This document shows, piece by piece, positions 19,027 through 27,178 of a DNA stretch of 64,000 nt. How positions within the stretch are numbered: position 1 is the stretch's first letter; each line of letters opens with the position of its first letter. The DNA comes from Gottfriedia acidiceleris (GTDB taxonomy: Bacteria; Bacillota; Bacilli; Bacillales; Bacillaceae_G): NCBI RefSeq assembly GCF_002128425.1, contig NZ_NESS01000001.1:434001-498000 (forward strand), given 5' to 3'. Both the position numbers and the translations under genes were made by a program. A model generated the notes under the pieces. That model had not been told where the DNA came from. It saw only the letters and a program-made list of their open reading frames with translations, and searched no databases.

Positions 19027-20088
19027 TTATAAAATGATTAGATTTTTTGGTGAAGACATTAAGTTTTCGTTACCACCAGTTTTAACGATTAAATCATCTT
19101 CTATACGAACTCCACCTAGATTTGGAATGTAAATACCTGGTTCACAAGTTACGATCATATTTGGCTCTAATACAGTATCAGAACGGAATGATACGCCAGG
19201 TCCCTCATGTACTTCTAAACCAATACCATGACCAGTTCCATGTCCGTAATATTCTCCATAACCTTTTTCCGTAATATAATCACGAGTTAAAGCATCCGCT
19301 TCTTTACCAGTGATTCCTGCTTTAATCCCGTTAACACCACGTAATTGAGCTTCAAGAACAATTTCATAAATTTTCTTCAAATCAGAATGAGGCTCACCAA
19401 CAGAAACTGTTCTAGTCATATCTGATACATACCCTTTATAGTATGCACCAAAATCTAGCGTTACAAAATCACCTGTTTCAATTACTTTCTCAGATGCCAC
19501 ACCGTGAGGAAGAGCAGAGCGAGCACCAGAAGCAACGATTGTATCAAATGATGATGAAGTAGCGCCTAATTTACGCATAAAAAATTCTAGCTCATTAGAT
19601 ACTTCTAATTCAGTTACACCCGGACGGATAAAACCTAAAATATGATCAAATGCAGATTCCGCAATTTTAGCAGCTTCCTTAATGATTGAAATCTCTGCAT
19701 CGGTTTTAATTAAACGTAATTTTTCAATTAATCCACTTACAGGAACTAATTCTGGTTTTACAACTTTACGGTAAGAACCAAATTCTGTAAACGTAATATG
19801 ATCTTGTTCAAATCCGAGTTTTGAAACACCTAATTTTTCAGTTAAGGCTGCAACTTCAGCGGGAATTGAACCTTCATGCTTAACAATCTCATAACCTTCA
19901 CATTGGCTAGTAGCTTGTTCAATATAGCGAAAATCAGTAATGAATAAAGCTTTGTCCTTAGTAATTAAAGCAACACCAGCAGAACCAGTGAAGTTTGTCA
20001 TGTAACGTCTGTTGTATGTACTAGTTACTAATAATGCGTCTAATCCTTTTTCTACTAAAGTTTCACGTAACTTTTTAATTTTTTCCAT
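19027..20088 (-). CDS. yqhT: M24 family Xaa-Pro aminopeptidase YqhT
   Basis: Cytosolic metallopeptidase expected to release an N-terminal residue before proline. The 353-residue product has the creatinase-like N-domain (residues 1-125) and the pita-bread catalytic domain. The metal ligands lie in LDFGAYYKGYVSDMTRT (two Asp), GHGTGHGIGLEVHEGP (His), TCEPGIYIP (Glu) and GGVRIEDD (Glu). I chose ATG 20086-20088 (MEKIKKLRETL), with GGGGAGAG upstream, matching the B. subtilis length; a 12-codon longer frame is not supported. The start lies 14 bases inside the end of aroQ. Confidence 0.93.
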   Translation of the reverse strand: MEKIKKLRETLVEKGLDALLVTSTYNRRYMTNFTGSAGVALITKDKALFITDFRYIEQATSQCEGYEIVKHEGSIPAEVAALTEKLGVSKLGFEQDHITFTEFGSYRKVVKPELVPVSGLIEKLRLIKTDAEISIIKEAAKIAESAFDHILGFIRPGVTELEVSNELEFFMRKLGATSSSFDTIVASGARSALPHGVASEKVIETGDFVTLDFGAYYKGYVSDMTRTVSVGEPHSDLKKIYEIVLEAQLRGVNGIKAGITGKEADALTRDYITEKGYGEYYGHGTGHGIGLEVHEGPGVSFRSDTVLEPNMIVTCEPGIYIPNLGGVRIEDDLIVKTGGNENLMSSPKNLIIL

Positions 20089-20533
20089 TGTTTTTCTCTC
20101 CCCTACTAATCTTTTGTAACGCACTTAAACCTAAATCATATCCATACACACCTAAACCAACGATTTGTCCTACAGTAACTGCAGCTAAAACTGAAGTATG
20201 TCGGAACTCTTCTCTTTTATGTATATTTGAAATGTGTACTTCAATAGTTGGTACGGTAATACTTGCAATTGCATCACGAATTGCATAACTGTAATGAGTA
20301 AATGCGCCAGGATTAAAAAGAATTCCCTCATAGACATTATTTGCCGCATGCAGTTTATCGATTAATTCACCTTCATGATTCGATTGAAAGCAATCAATCG
20401 TATCCCCATTTTCATGTGCAAGTGATGATATATGATCCTCAATATCCTTTAATGTAGTTGAACCATAGATAGAAACTTCTCTCTGACCGAGCATATTTAG
20501 ATTAGGTCCATTCAATAATAAAAACTTAGCCAT
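20075..20533 (-). CDS. aroQ: 3-dehydroquinate dehydratase, type II
   Basis: Third step of the shikimate pathway. The 152-residue protein has the type II signatures FLLLNGPNLNMLGQRE (catalytic Tyr follows in SIYG), FQSNHEGELID, ILFNPGAFTHYSYAIRDA and EVHISNIHKREEFRHTSV. The start is ATG 20531-20533, with GGTGGAG 9 bases upstream; a GTG five codons earlier lacks a ribosome site. It overlaps yqhT by 14 bases. Confidence 0.95.
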   Translation of the reverse strand: MAKFLLLNGPNLNMLGQREVSIYGSTTLKDIEDHISSLAHENGDTIDCFQSNHEGELIDKLHAANNVYEGILFNPGAFTHYSYAIRDAIASITVPTIEVHISNIHKREEFRHTSVLAAVTVGQIVGLGVYGYDLGLSALQKISRGEKNNGKN

Positions 20534-20622
20534 TTTAAAAGTCTCCACCCATCATTTTGTGCATATTTATCCCAATCACACATATCTTGGAATACCCAAG
20601 GTTTATTTTATCATAGTGCAGA

Positions 20623-21243
20623 CTATTTTGAATAGCCACGCAAATATGCCTTTTGCTCTTGAAATGCAAAAGAAACAGAATATGCAATAAAAGTTCCGTA
20701 TAAAATGAATAAACAGATGGTAGTAACTGTCGTATCAGACGAGTAATCCTTAATTGCTTTTAAATCGAAAGCTATTTTACCAAGAACAATAAAAACAATA
20801 ACCCATAGAAGCAATCCAAAAAATATACCTGGAAGAACTCCGTTAAATTTTCTGCCGATAAAATAAAATATAAACGCAATAATGATTGAAATAATGCCTA
20901 TACCAACAATAGAAATTAAGTTTTCAACATAACCAGTTGCCCATTTTCCAAGTTTAATTCTTTCTAAAACAAAATTTGGACCAATTTGAGTAAAGTCGAA
21001 ATAACTAAGAACTAACAAAACAGTAGACCAAAAAATACCTCCGAAAAACCCAATACTAGCAATCTTATTAAAGTGCTTATTCTCGTTCGATTCAGTCTGA
21101 CCACCTTGCACTTGATTTTCAGTTTGACCTTGATCGTCCTGATTTTGACCTTGGTTTTGATTGTTTTCTTTACCCTGCATTTCCTTTTCTAGTTCTTGAT
21201 CCTGACCTTGTTGCTTTTCTTGTTCTTTATCTTTGTCCTGCAT
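20623..21243 (-). CDS. yqhR: YqhR family membrane protein
   Basis: Conserved Bacillus membrane protein of unknown function found before aroQ (yqhS). The 206 residues begin with a strongly low-complexity stretch (about 1-55) made almost only of Q, E, D, K, N and G, followed by four membrane segments (about 63-81, 107-128, 135-155 and 173-192). The polar head is much longer than I expect for this family. The name rests mainly on synteny and topology. Confidence 0.7.
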   Translation of the reverse strand: MQDKDKEQEKQQGQDQELEKEMQGKENNQNQGQNQDDQGQTENQVQGGQTESNENKHFNKIASIGFFGGIFWSTVLLVLSYFDFTQIGPNFVLERIKLGKWATGYVENLISIVGIGIISIIIAFIFYFIGRKFNGVLPGIFFGLLLWVIVFIVLGKIAFDLKAIKDYSSDTTVTTICLFILYGTFIAYSVSFAFQEQKAYLRGYSK

Positions 21244-21450
21244 TTAACATTTCCCTTTCCATACATTGCTAATTATCACTTAAGTATTATGTCCAACAAA
21301 GAAATTTTTAATGTGATTCTGATTTTTTATTAGAAAATTAAAAATATTGTGATTATTATTTAGATTTTCCTACTTCTTACTTGCACCATTATTATGCTTA
21401 CATTTACAATAGATAGTAATAGATAAAAAACAAGTTTAGGTTGGTGCAAC

Positions 21451-22380
21451 ATGAGAGAGAAAAATAAAGCAGTTTATGGGGGGCAAGCAATCGTAGAGGG
21501 CGTAATGTTTGGTGGCAAAACACATACAGTCTCTGCAATTCGCAGATCAAATGAAGAAATACAATATTATGAAGAACCGATACATATAAATCGGACAATG
21601 CAAAAATTAAAGAAAATACCTTTTGTCCGTGGTGTAGTCGCGATTATACAAGCAAGTATTAACGGATCCAAGCATTTAAATTACTCAACTGAAAGATATG
21701 GTATTGATCCAGAAGATGATGAGAAAATTGCAATTGAGCGTGAAAAACAAAAAGGTACGCTTGCAACTTATCTCGGACTTTCATTATTAGCTGTTTTATC
21801 CTTTTTAGTTGGAAAAGTTATTTTTACACTTGTACCGGTTCTACTGGCAGCAACATTGAAACCAATATTTGAAACTGATTTTCAACAAGTCGTAATAGAA
21901 AGCATCTTAAAACTATGTTTTTTATTAATTTATATTTACTTAGTTTCCTTGACACCATTTATAAAAAGAGTGTTTATGTACCACGGTGCTGAGCATAAAG
22001 TGATTAATGCATATGAAAACAATATTCCTTTAACGATCGAGGGAGTCCAATCACAATCCCGACTACATTATCGTTGTGGAAGTAGCTTTATCCTATTTAC
22101 AGTAATTGTTGGTATGTTCATTTACTTCTTAGTTCCAACAAGCCCACTATGGTTAAGAATTGTCGATCGACTTTTATTAATTCCAGTCGTTATAGGCGTT
22201 TCATTCGAAGTTTTGCAATTAACAAATAAAGTTCGATATATTCCTATATTAAAATGGGTAGGTTACCCTGGATTATGGCTACAATTATTAACAACTAAAG
22301 AGCCGTCCGATGATCAAGTTGAAGTATCAATCGCTTCATTTAACCGACTTTTAGAAGTGGAAAAAAATAACAAGATATAA
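21451..22380 (+). CDS. yqhQ: DUF1385 family membrane protein YqhQ
   Basis: Polytopic membrane protein of the DUF1385 (YqhQ) family; its function is not settled. The 309-residue protein starts with the conserved YGGQAIVEGVMFGGKTH, followed by about four membrane segments and the family motif HGAEHKVINAYEN, then RLHYRCGSSFILF. It is divergent from yqhR and followed by yqhP, the B. subtilis order. Confidence 0.9.
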   Translation: MREKNKAVYGGQAIVEGVMFGGKTHTVSAIRRSNEEIQYYEEPIHINRTMQKLKKIPFVRGVVAIIQASINGSKHLNYSTERYGIDPEDDEKIAIEREKQKGTLATYLGLSLLAVLSFLVGKVIFTLVPVLLAATLKPIFETDFQQVVIESILKLCFLLIYIYLVSLTPFIKRVFMYHGAEHKVINAYENNIPLTIEGVQSQSRLHYRCGSSFILFTVIVGMFIYFLVPTSPLWLRIVDRLLLIPVVIGVSFEVLQLTNKVRYIPILKWVGYPGLWLQLLTTKEPSDDQVEVSIASFNRLLEVEKNNKI

Positions 22381-22499
22381 TTGACAGAATTTTATAAAAA
22401 ATATCAACTTATTGGATAAAATGTAATAAACTATAAGAAACAATATTTTTTCTAATACATTTAATAACTAATTTACTCTTCACATAGGAGGTGCTTAAA

Positions 22500-22895
22500 G
22501 TGAATCAAAAAGTGTACTCATCAATATTTTATGGAATAATAGCATTAGCACTTTTTGGCTTAATTGCTCAGTTGATAAACGATCCAGCAAAATTATTACA
22601 AAGATTTTTATTTATAGGATTAATCCTTTTAATTATTTATTTTATTTATAGAGTTTTTTCATCTTCAAACAGTCAAAGAAGCCATCAAGACTCCTATCGT
22701 AAGGCTGCAAAACAAACTATAAAAAAATATAACACACAAAAATCTAGCTCGTTAAAAAAATCGATTAACAAATCAAAGCCCACTTCAAGAAAAAGTACCT
22801 CCAAGCCTTTGTTAAAAAAACGATCAAAGGATTCAAGTCACTTAACTGTGATAGAGGGTGAAAAGGGCAAAAAGAAAGACCGTGCTTCCTACTAG
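22500..22895 (+). CDS. yqhP: YqhP-like small membrane protein with basic tail
   Basis: The 131-residue protein has two hydrophobic segments (about 9-24 and 33-52), then a very basic Ser/Lys-rich tail (about 60-131) likely to be cytoplasmic. The GTG at 22500-22502 is chosen because TAGGAGG lies 8 bases upstream; an in-frame GTG three codons earlier overlaps that site. It follows yqhQ by about 120 bases. The name yqhP rests on position and size; function is unknown. Confidence 0.7.
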   Translation: MNQKVYSSIFYGIIALALFGLIAQLINDPAKLLQRFLFIGLILLIIYFIYRVFSSSNSQRSHQDSYRKAAKQTIKKYNTQKSSSLKKSINKSKPTSRKSTSKPLLKKRSKDSSHLTVIEGEKGKKKDRASY

Positions 22896-22905
22896 CACGG
22901 TCTTT
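22875..22905. terminator. Bidirectional terminator between yqhP and mntR
   Basis: A perfect 12-bp stem (AAAGACCGTGCT with AGCACGGTCTTT) and a 7-base loop, with T-rich tracts in both directions. It overlaps the yqhP stop codon and ends next to the mntR stop, serving the convergent pair. Confidence 0.9.
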
Positions 22906-23343
22906 TTATTTATTCGAATTTGATTGCGCTTCATTCGACTTTTGAATATCTTTTAATGCTTCGATTCGATTTTTATCTTCTTCAAAGAACTGAACAAGTT
23001 CGCCAATTCGATCAATCGCTTCCCAACTCATATGATGTTCCATACCTTCAACATCTTGATAAATTAAGTTTTCATCCACACCAATAATTCTTAAGAATTG
23101 CTCAAGTAATACATGGCGATAGACAAGTCTTTTCCCCATCTTTTTACCTTTTTGCGTTAGGATTAATCCTCTATATTTTTCATAAATTAAGTAATCGTCT
23201 TTATCTAGTTTTTGCACCATTTTAGTTACTGACGATGGGTGCACAGATAATGCTTCAGCAATATCAGATACACGAGCATACCCTTTATCTTCAATTAAAA
23301 GGTAAATTTGTTCAATATAATCTTCCATACTAGGTGTGGGCAT
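22906..23343 (-). CDS. mntR: Manganese-responsive transcriptional regulator MntR
   Basis: DtxR-family repressor of manganese uptake genes and, in B. subtilis, activator of manganese efflux genes. The 145-residue protein has the winged helix ([24 protein letters not shown]) and the metal ligands of MntR: D8 and E11 in EDYIEQIY, the His in [10 protein letters not shown], and the Glu/His cluster in [10 protein letters not shown]. It has no SH3-like third domain, as expected for MntR. It is next to yqhP, as in B. subtilis. Confidence 0.95.
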   Translation of the reverse strand: MPTPSMEDYIEQIYLLIEDKGYARVSDIAEALSVHPSSVTKMVQKLDKDDYLIYEKYRGLILTQKGKKMGKRLVYRHVLLEQFLRIIGVDENLIYQDVEGMEHHMSWEAIDRIGELVQFFEEDKNRIEALKDIQKSNEAQSNSNK

Positions 23344-23527
23344 GTTCTTCCTCCAATACAGTCATTCAAACTTTATTCCGTTACAATAAGCATCAAATAA
23401 AATGATACAATACATATACCAAAAGTGCAATTAACAAGAACACATTTAAATGATAATAGATAGTCATTCTGTATAAGAGTATGATGAAAATAATAAGAGT
23501 GTACCTATAAAATACAGATCCACTTTA

Positions 23528-24553
23528 TTATGTAAAATATTGAATTTCTCCATTAGGAAAATACTTATTTATATAACCAGAAATTGTCTCTTCAATTGAA
23601 GCAGCTTCTTCTTTTTGATAAACATATTTTCCAATTCCATATTTCCCCCATTTATATTTCCTTTTCTCTTCATCCATTTCAAGTTTTGTATTAGGATACC
23701 TTTCTAAAATCACCTTTTTTGCAGGCTTAGTAAAACGATGCTGTATAAGTTCAAACGTCATCTTTTCATTTGCCAATTCACCTAATGCATCCTTTAATCG
23801 AATAAAAAGCTCCTTATAGCCTTCTTCCCAATCCTCATGCATATAAATAGGTGCAACAATAAAGCCAAATGGATACCCTGCATATGCAACTTTTTTCGCG
23901 GCTTCAATTCTCTCATCAAATGAACCAGTTCCAGGTTCAAAGTTTTTTATAACATACCTAGAATTTATACTAAATCTAAATGTTGTTTTTCCATTATGCT
24001 TTGCATCAAGTAAATGATCTACATGTGGAAATTTCGTTACAAATCTTAAACGACCGTATTCTGTTTCACCAATGAATTCAATCGTTTTCTTAAGGGAATG
24101 TGTTAAATAATCAATACCAACAATATCAGAAGTACACGCCGCTTCAAACCTTGTAATCTCCGGTTCGTGTTCCTTCATATACTTCTTTGCTTGCTCAAAA
24201 ATATCTTCTAAATTTACATAAACTCTAATATATGGCTTAGAACCAAGCGTTGTTTGTAAGTAACAATAATGGCAATGCCCCATACAGCCTGTTGCAAGAG
24301 GAATTGCATATTCCGCTGAAGGTTTAGATGTTTCAAACTTTAAAGTCTTACGCAGCCCAACTACTAAAGTTGACTTGGCTATCCGGTATTTTTCCACATC
24401 ATTTTCACCAGGTAAATTTCGAATTTGATTATGGGATGTTGTTTCTCTAATATCTAAACCCATCTTCTCAAATTTCTCCATTAATTCCTTTCCTAACGGA
24501 TACTCTAAAGCTTGGGGCTCAAAATAAACAAGCTTTGGTATAAAGGGCTTCAT
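23528..24553 (-). CDS. splB: Spore photoproduct lyase
   Basis: Radical SAM enzyme that repairs the thymine dimer (spore photoproduct) at germination. The 341-residue protein has the CxxxCxxC cluster motif at C90, C94 and C97 (TGCMGHCHYCYL) and the H-donor Cys at C140 (EAACTSD), matching C91/C95/C98 and C141 of B. subtilis SplB. AGGAG lies before the ATG. No splA precedes it. It lies between mntR and lipM, not its B. subtilis place. A sigma-G promoter is expected, but I could not identify one. Confidence 0.95.
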   Translation of the reverse strand: MKPFIPKLVYFEPQALEYPLGKELMEKFEKMGLDIRETTSHNQIRNLPGENDVEKYRIAKSTLVVGLRKTLKFETSKPSAEYAIPLATGCMGHCHYCYLQTTLGSKPYIRVYVNLEDIFEQAKKYMKEHEPEITRFEAACTSDIVGIDYLTHSLKKTIEFIGETEYGRLRFVTKFPHVDHLLDAKHNGKTTFRFSINSRYVIKNFEPGTGSFDERIEAAKKVAYAGYPFGFIVAPIYMHEDWEEGYKELFIRLKDALGELANEKMTFELIQHRFTKPAKKVILERYPNTKLEMDEEKRKYKWGKYGIGKYVYQKEEAASIEETISGYINKYFPNGEIQYFT

Positions 24554-24926
24554 TTCATCTACTCCTTCTCATCATTTTTTGATAGTATTAACACCGATAA
24601 AAATTAAAACAGTGGAAAAGGTAGGAAGTTCTCTTGTGATGCTCCTTTAGTACGAGGAAAATAGGCCGGTTTTTAGGGTATTTTATTGCATGATTTTTTT
24701 AAATTATGTAGGATTTAATTAAAAAAGATTCTTTTTTTTTGAAATTAAGTTACATTCGGATACCCAATTGTATTTTTCACTTTTTTATTTGCGTTTTTCG
24801 AATTTTAATTGCACTTTTTAATTTGCACTTCTACATTTAATTGCTCCTCTAGAGTTTTTATTTGCACCCTTTCCTCCTTAAATAGCACTCGGGTTTTATC
24901 TAATAAACATCTTCTCTCGGTGCAAC
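24554..24926 (-). repeat. Non-coding gap with degenerate AATTGCACTT repeats
   Basis: The gap between lipM and splB contains about six diverged copies of a 15-21 base unit with core ATTTGCAC or AATTGCAC on the plus strand (cores at about 24791, 24811, 24826, 24843, 24864 and 24884; a further weak one near 24768). The rest is A/T-rich. The region must also contain the splB promoter. No known element was recognised. Confidence 0.4.
24805..24867 (-). CDS. Possible 20-residue micro-ORF with strong ribosome site
   Basis: A GTG at 24865-24867 has AAGGAGG 5 bases upstream and opens a 20-codon frame (MQIKTLEEQLNVEVQIKKCN) ending TAA. It lies within the repeat tract, so the apparent ribosome site and frame may be chance. 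No family is recognised. Kept only as a candidate. Confidence 0.2.
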   Translation of the reverse strand: MQIKTLEEQLNVEVQIKKCN

Positions 24927-24952
24927 AAAAAAAGAAAGCCAAAAAGGCTTTC
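24927..24952 (-). terminator. Terminator after lipM
   Basis: GAAAGCC, a 5-base loop and GGCTTTC form a stem, followed on the minus strand by TTTTTTTG, 20 bases past the lipM stop. Confidence 0.8.
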
Positions 24953-24972
24953 AATAAAATTCTCACTATATA

Positions 24973-25806
24973 TTACTTGCGCAAATTCCATTCCTCAGTA
25001 CTATACTTAGTAGCGGCTAATTCCTGTACTTCCTTCTCTTGAGCCTCTGTTAATTCATACGGCACCAACTCGATATCTAAGCCAATTTCGAAGCCTTTTT
25101 CAAATGCTTCATATAAGTCAGCCATTGTTTTAGGAGTAGTACTTTCTGCATTGATCCATGTTGCACGATCTAAGAAGCGTTTTTTCATTCTCTCTCTCAC
25201 TGCGTCCGAAGAGAAAATATATAAGTCATATAACATATCAACATCAATATTTAAAGGAATTGATCCGTGCTGAAGAATTGAGCCCTTTTGTCTAGTTTGA
25301 GCACTTCCAGCAATTTTTTTATCATTAACGACAACTTCATACCATGATGGAGCATCAAAGCAAACAGCACTTGCTGGGTTTTTTAATTGATTTTTTTCTT
25401 CTGCAGTTTTTGGTACAGAAAAAGAAGCATCTAAACCAAGTAGCTTGTACCCTTCTAAAATTCCCATTGAAATAACTCGATATGCTTCTGTAACCGATAC
25501 AGGCATATTTGGATAACTTTCAGGGACAATTACACTATAAGTTAATTCATCATGATGAAGTACGCTTCTTCCACCAGTTTGGCGTCTAACGAAATCACCG
25601 TTGTATTTTTTTAATGCTTCTAAACTTATTTCTTGGTTTTTTTGGAAATATCCGATTGTTACAGTAGGATTTTCCCATTCGTAGAAACGTAGTGTTGGAA
25701 GAAAACCTTCTTCACTTTGCCACTTGATTAAGCATTCATCAAGAGCCATATTATAGCTACCTGATTTTACTCCGCTATTAATAAAATTCCACTTTGTCTT
25801 TGTCAT
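24973..25806 (-). CDS. lipM: Octanoyl-[ACP]:protein N-octanoyltransferase LipM
   Basis: First step of Bacillus lipoate synthesis: moves octanoate from ACP to GcvH. The 277-residue protein has the BPL/LplA/LipB fold with RRQTGGRSVLHHDELTYS, and the catalytic Cys in NPASAVCFDAPS followed by the Lys in KKIAGSAQTRQKG. Length matches B. subtilis LipM (278). GAGGAG precedes the ATG. It is close to yqhL, as usual. LipM loads GcvH, the lipoyl carrier that the gcv enzymes encoded later in this window require. Confidence 0.93.
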   Translation of the reverse strand: MTKTKWNFINSGVKSGSYNMALDECLIKWQSEEGFLPTLRFYEWENPTVTIGYFQKNQEISLEALKKYNGDFVRRQTGGRSVLHHDELTYSVIVPESYPNMPVSVTEAYRVISMGILEGYKLLGLDASFSVPKTAEEKNQLKNPASAVCFDAPSWYEVVVNDKKIAGSAQTRQKGSILQHGSIPLNIDVDMLYDLYIFSSDAVRERMKKRFLDRATWINAESTTPKTMADLYEAFEKGFEIGLDIELVPYELTEAQEKEVQELAATKYSTEEWNLRK

Positions 25807-25921
25807 GTTGAAAATCTCCTCATTTTTCGATTAAATTTTTACTTTTTAATGAAAGTTTCTTGCACAATCCTACTAGAGAATTATAATAAGATAAGTAGGT
25901 AATTGAAAGGTGTTGAAGAAT

Positions 25922-26305
25922 TTGAGTCAGTTTTTACCAATAATTTTTGTCGTACTAGGTATCATTGTATACTCAACAGTTATGTATTTCTACCAAAAAC
26001 GTTTAATTAAAACGTTAACTGAGGAAGAATTTCGTGCTGGCTACCGTAAAGCTCAACTAATTGACTTACGTGATCAAGAAGATTTTAAGAACGGCCATAT
26101 ATTAGGTGCTCGTAATATTCCGTTCGCACAATTAAAAACACGTTCAAAAGAAATTCGTAAAGATCAGGCAGTATATTTATATGATCAAATGGGCGTTCGT
26201 CCAGGACAAGCTGCACGTATTTTACGTAAACAAGGAGTAACAGAACTTTACCAACTTAAAGGCGGATATAAACTTTGGTCTGGTAAAATAAAAAAAGGTT
26301 TATAA
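25922..26305 (+). CDS. yqhL: YqhL rhodanese-like protein, active-site Cys replaced by Asp
   Basis: Membrane-anchored rhodanese-domain protein. The product has an N-terminal membrane helix (about 2-22) and a rhodanese domain (QLIDLRDQEDFKNGHILGARNIP). The active-site loop reads VYLYDQMGVRPGQAA: the Cys of active rhodaneses (YLYCQ in B. subtilis YqhL) is Asp, and the loop lacks the usual SxRS pattern, so sulfur transfer by this site is unlikely. I chose TTG 25922 (AAAGGTG 9 bases upstream; 127 residues versus 126 in B. subtilis); GTG 25910 and TTG 25913 are too close to the ribosome site. Confidence 0.85.
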   Translation: MSQFLPIIFVVLGIIVYSTVMYFYQKRLIKTLTEEEFRAGYRKAQLIDLRDQEDFKNGHILGARNIPFAQLKTRSKEIRKDQAVYLYDQMGVRPGQAARILRKQGVTELYQLKGGYKLWSGKIKKGL

Positions 26306-26324
26306 TCTATTTTTACTTTAAATG

Positions 26325-26358
26325 AAAAAACTACTTCATTTTTGCGAAGTAGTTTTTT
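26325..26358. terminator. Bidirectional terminator between yqhL and the cyclophilin gene
   Basis: A 13-bp stem (AAAAAACTACTTC with GAAGTAGTTTTTT) and an 8-base loop between two convergent genes. Confidence 0.88.
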
Positions 26359-26382
26359 GCGTTATGTAAAATAGTTTACCAT

Positions 26383-27018
26383 TTATTCTTTATGAGTTTT
26401 TGGTTTAGCATATTTCTCGCCTTTTGTATCTACCTTTATGGACTCGATGATTACTGGAGTAACAGGTTTTTCCATTGAATCCACTTCAACTGCGTCAATT
26501 TTCTTAACAATATCGATCCCTTCTGTCACTTTACCAAATGAAGCATATTGCCCATCAAGGTCAGGTGTATCGTTTGCCATTATGAAAAATTGACTGCCAG
26601 CACTATTTGGATCACCAGTTCTTGCCATAGAAAGTACGCCTGTTGTATGTTTTAAGTTATTTTTAAAGCCGTTTGATGTAAATTCTCCATCAATTGCATA
26701 GCCTGGACCACCGCCACCAGTTCCTTCAGGATCGCCACCTTGAATTACGAAGTCTTTAACAACTCGATGGAATGTTAATCCATTATAAAATCCTTTGTTT
26801 GCCAGTGAAATAAAATTATCTACAGTGTTTGGTGCAATATTAGGATATAATTCAGCTTTAATAACACCGTAATCCTTTACCTTAATCGTTGCCACTGGTA
26901 ATTTCTCATGTTTATTACCATTTGCAGACCTTTCATCATTTTTACCACATGCTGCTAATAAGCTGATTGTTAATACAAGACAGCTTATTAAAACTGCCCT
27001 AATTGATCTTTTTATCAT
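26383..27018 (-). CDS. Cyclophilin-type peptidyl-prolyl isomerase lipoprotein
   Basis: Extracytoplasmic PPIase expected to help exported proteins fold. The 211-residue protein starts MIKRSIRAVLISC and has a lipobox (SLLAACGK) with the lipidated Cys near residue 24. The cyclophilin domain follows: NFISLANKGFYNGLTFHRVV, VIQGGDPEGTGGGGPGY, LSMARTGDPNSAGSQFFI and ASFGKVTEG, including the catalytic Arg in FHRV. ATG 27016-27018 is chosen for its signal peptide start and AAGGA upstream; a 16-codon longer frame would bury the signal peptide. Confidence 0.92.
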   Translation of the reverse strand: MIKRSIRAVLISCLVLTISLLAACGKNDERSANGNKHEKLPVATIKVKDYGVIKAELYPNIAPNTVDNFISLANKGFYNGLTFHRVVKDFVIQGGDPEGTGGGGPGYAIDGEFTSNGFKNNLKHTTGVLSMARTGDPNSAGSQFFIMANDTPDLDGQYASFGKVTEGIDIVKKIDAVEVDSMEKPVTPVIIESIKVDTKGEKYAKPKTHKE

Positions 27019-27134
27019 TTTTCCTTCTCCCCCTCTTTCATTTTTTATTTTACCAAATATGACCATTCATTTACTATAGTTTCGAAAAATTGGGAATTTT
27101 TACACAGTCTACGTTAAATCACTATATAAAACAA

Positions 27135-27168
27135 AAACTGCTATTCAACATGAAATGAATAACAGTTT
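27135..27168 (-). terminator. Terminator after the MMPL exporter gene
   Basis: A 13-bp stem (AAACTGTTATTCA with TGAATAGCAGTTT on the minus strand, one wobble) followed by TTGTTTTAT, 10 bases past the stop. Confidence 0.78.
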
Positions 27169-27178
27169 CCTTTCTGAT

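Noticed and set aside
22491-22499. Alternative starts a few codons upstream for yqhP and several other genes (accB, sumT, aroQ, aroK, yqhH)
   Set aside because: In each case the upstream codon overlaps the ribosome binding site that fits the later start.
24809-25042. Open frame of 77 codons on the plus strand over the lipM end and the repeat tract
   Set aside because: It runs antisense through lipM, its terminator and the A/T repeat tract, has low-complexity Cys/Ser-rich product and no ribosome site.
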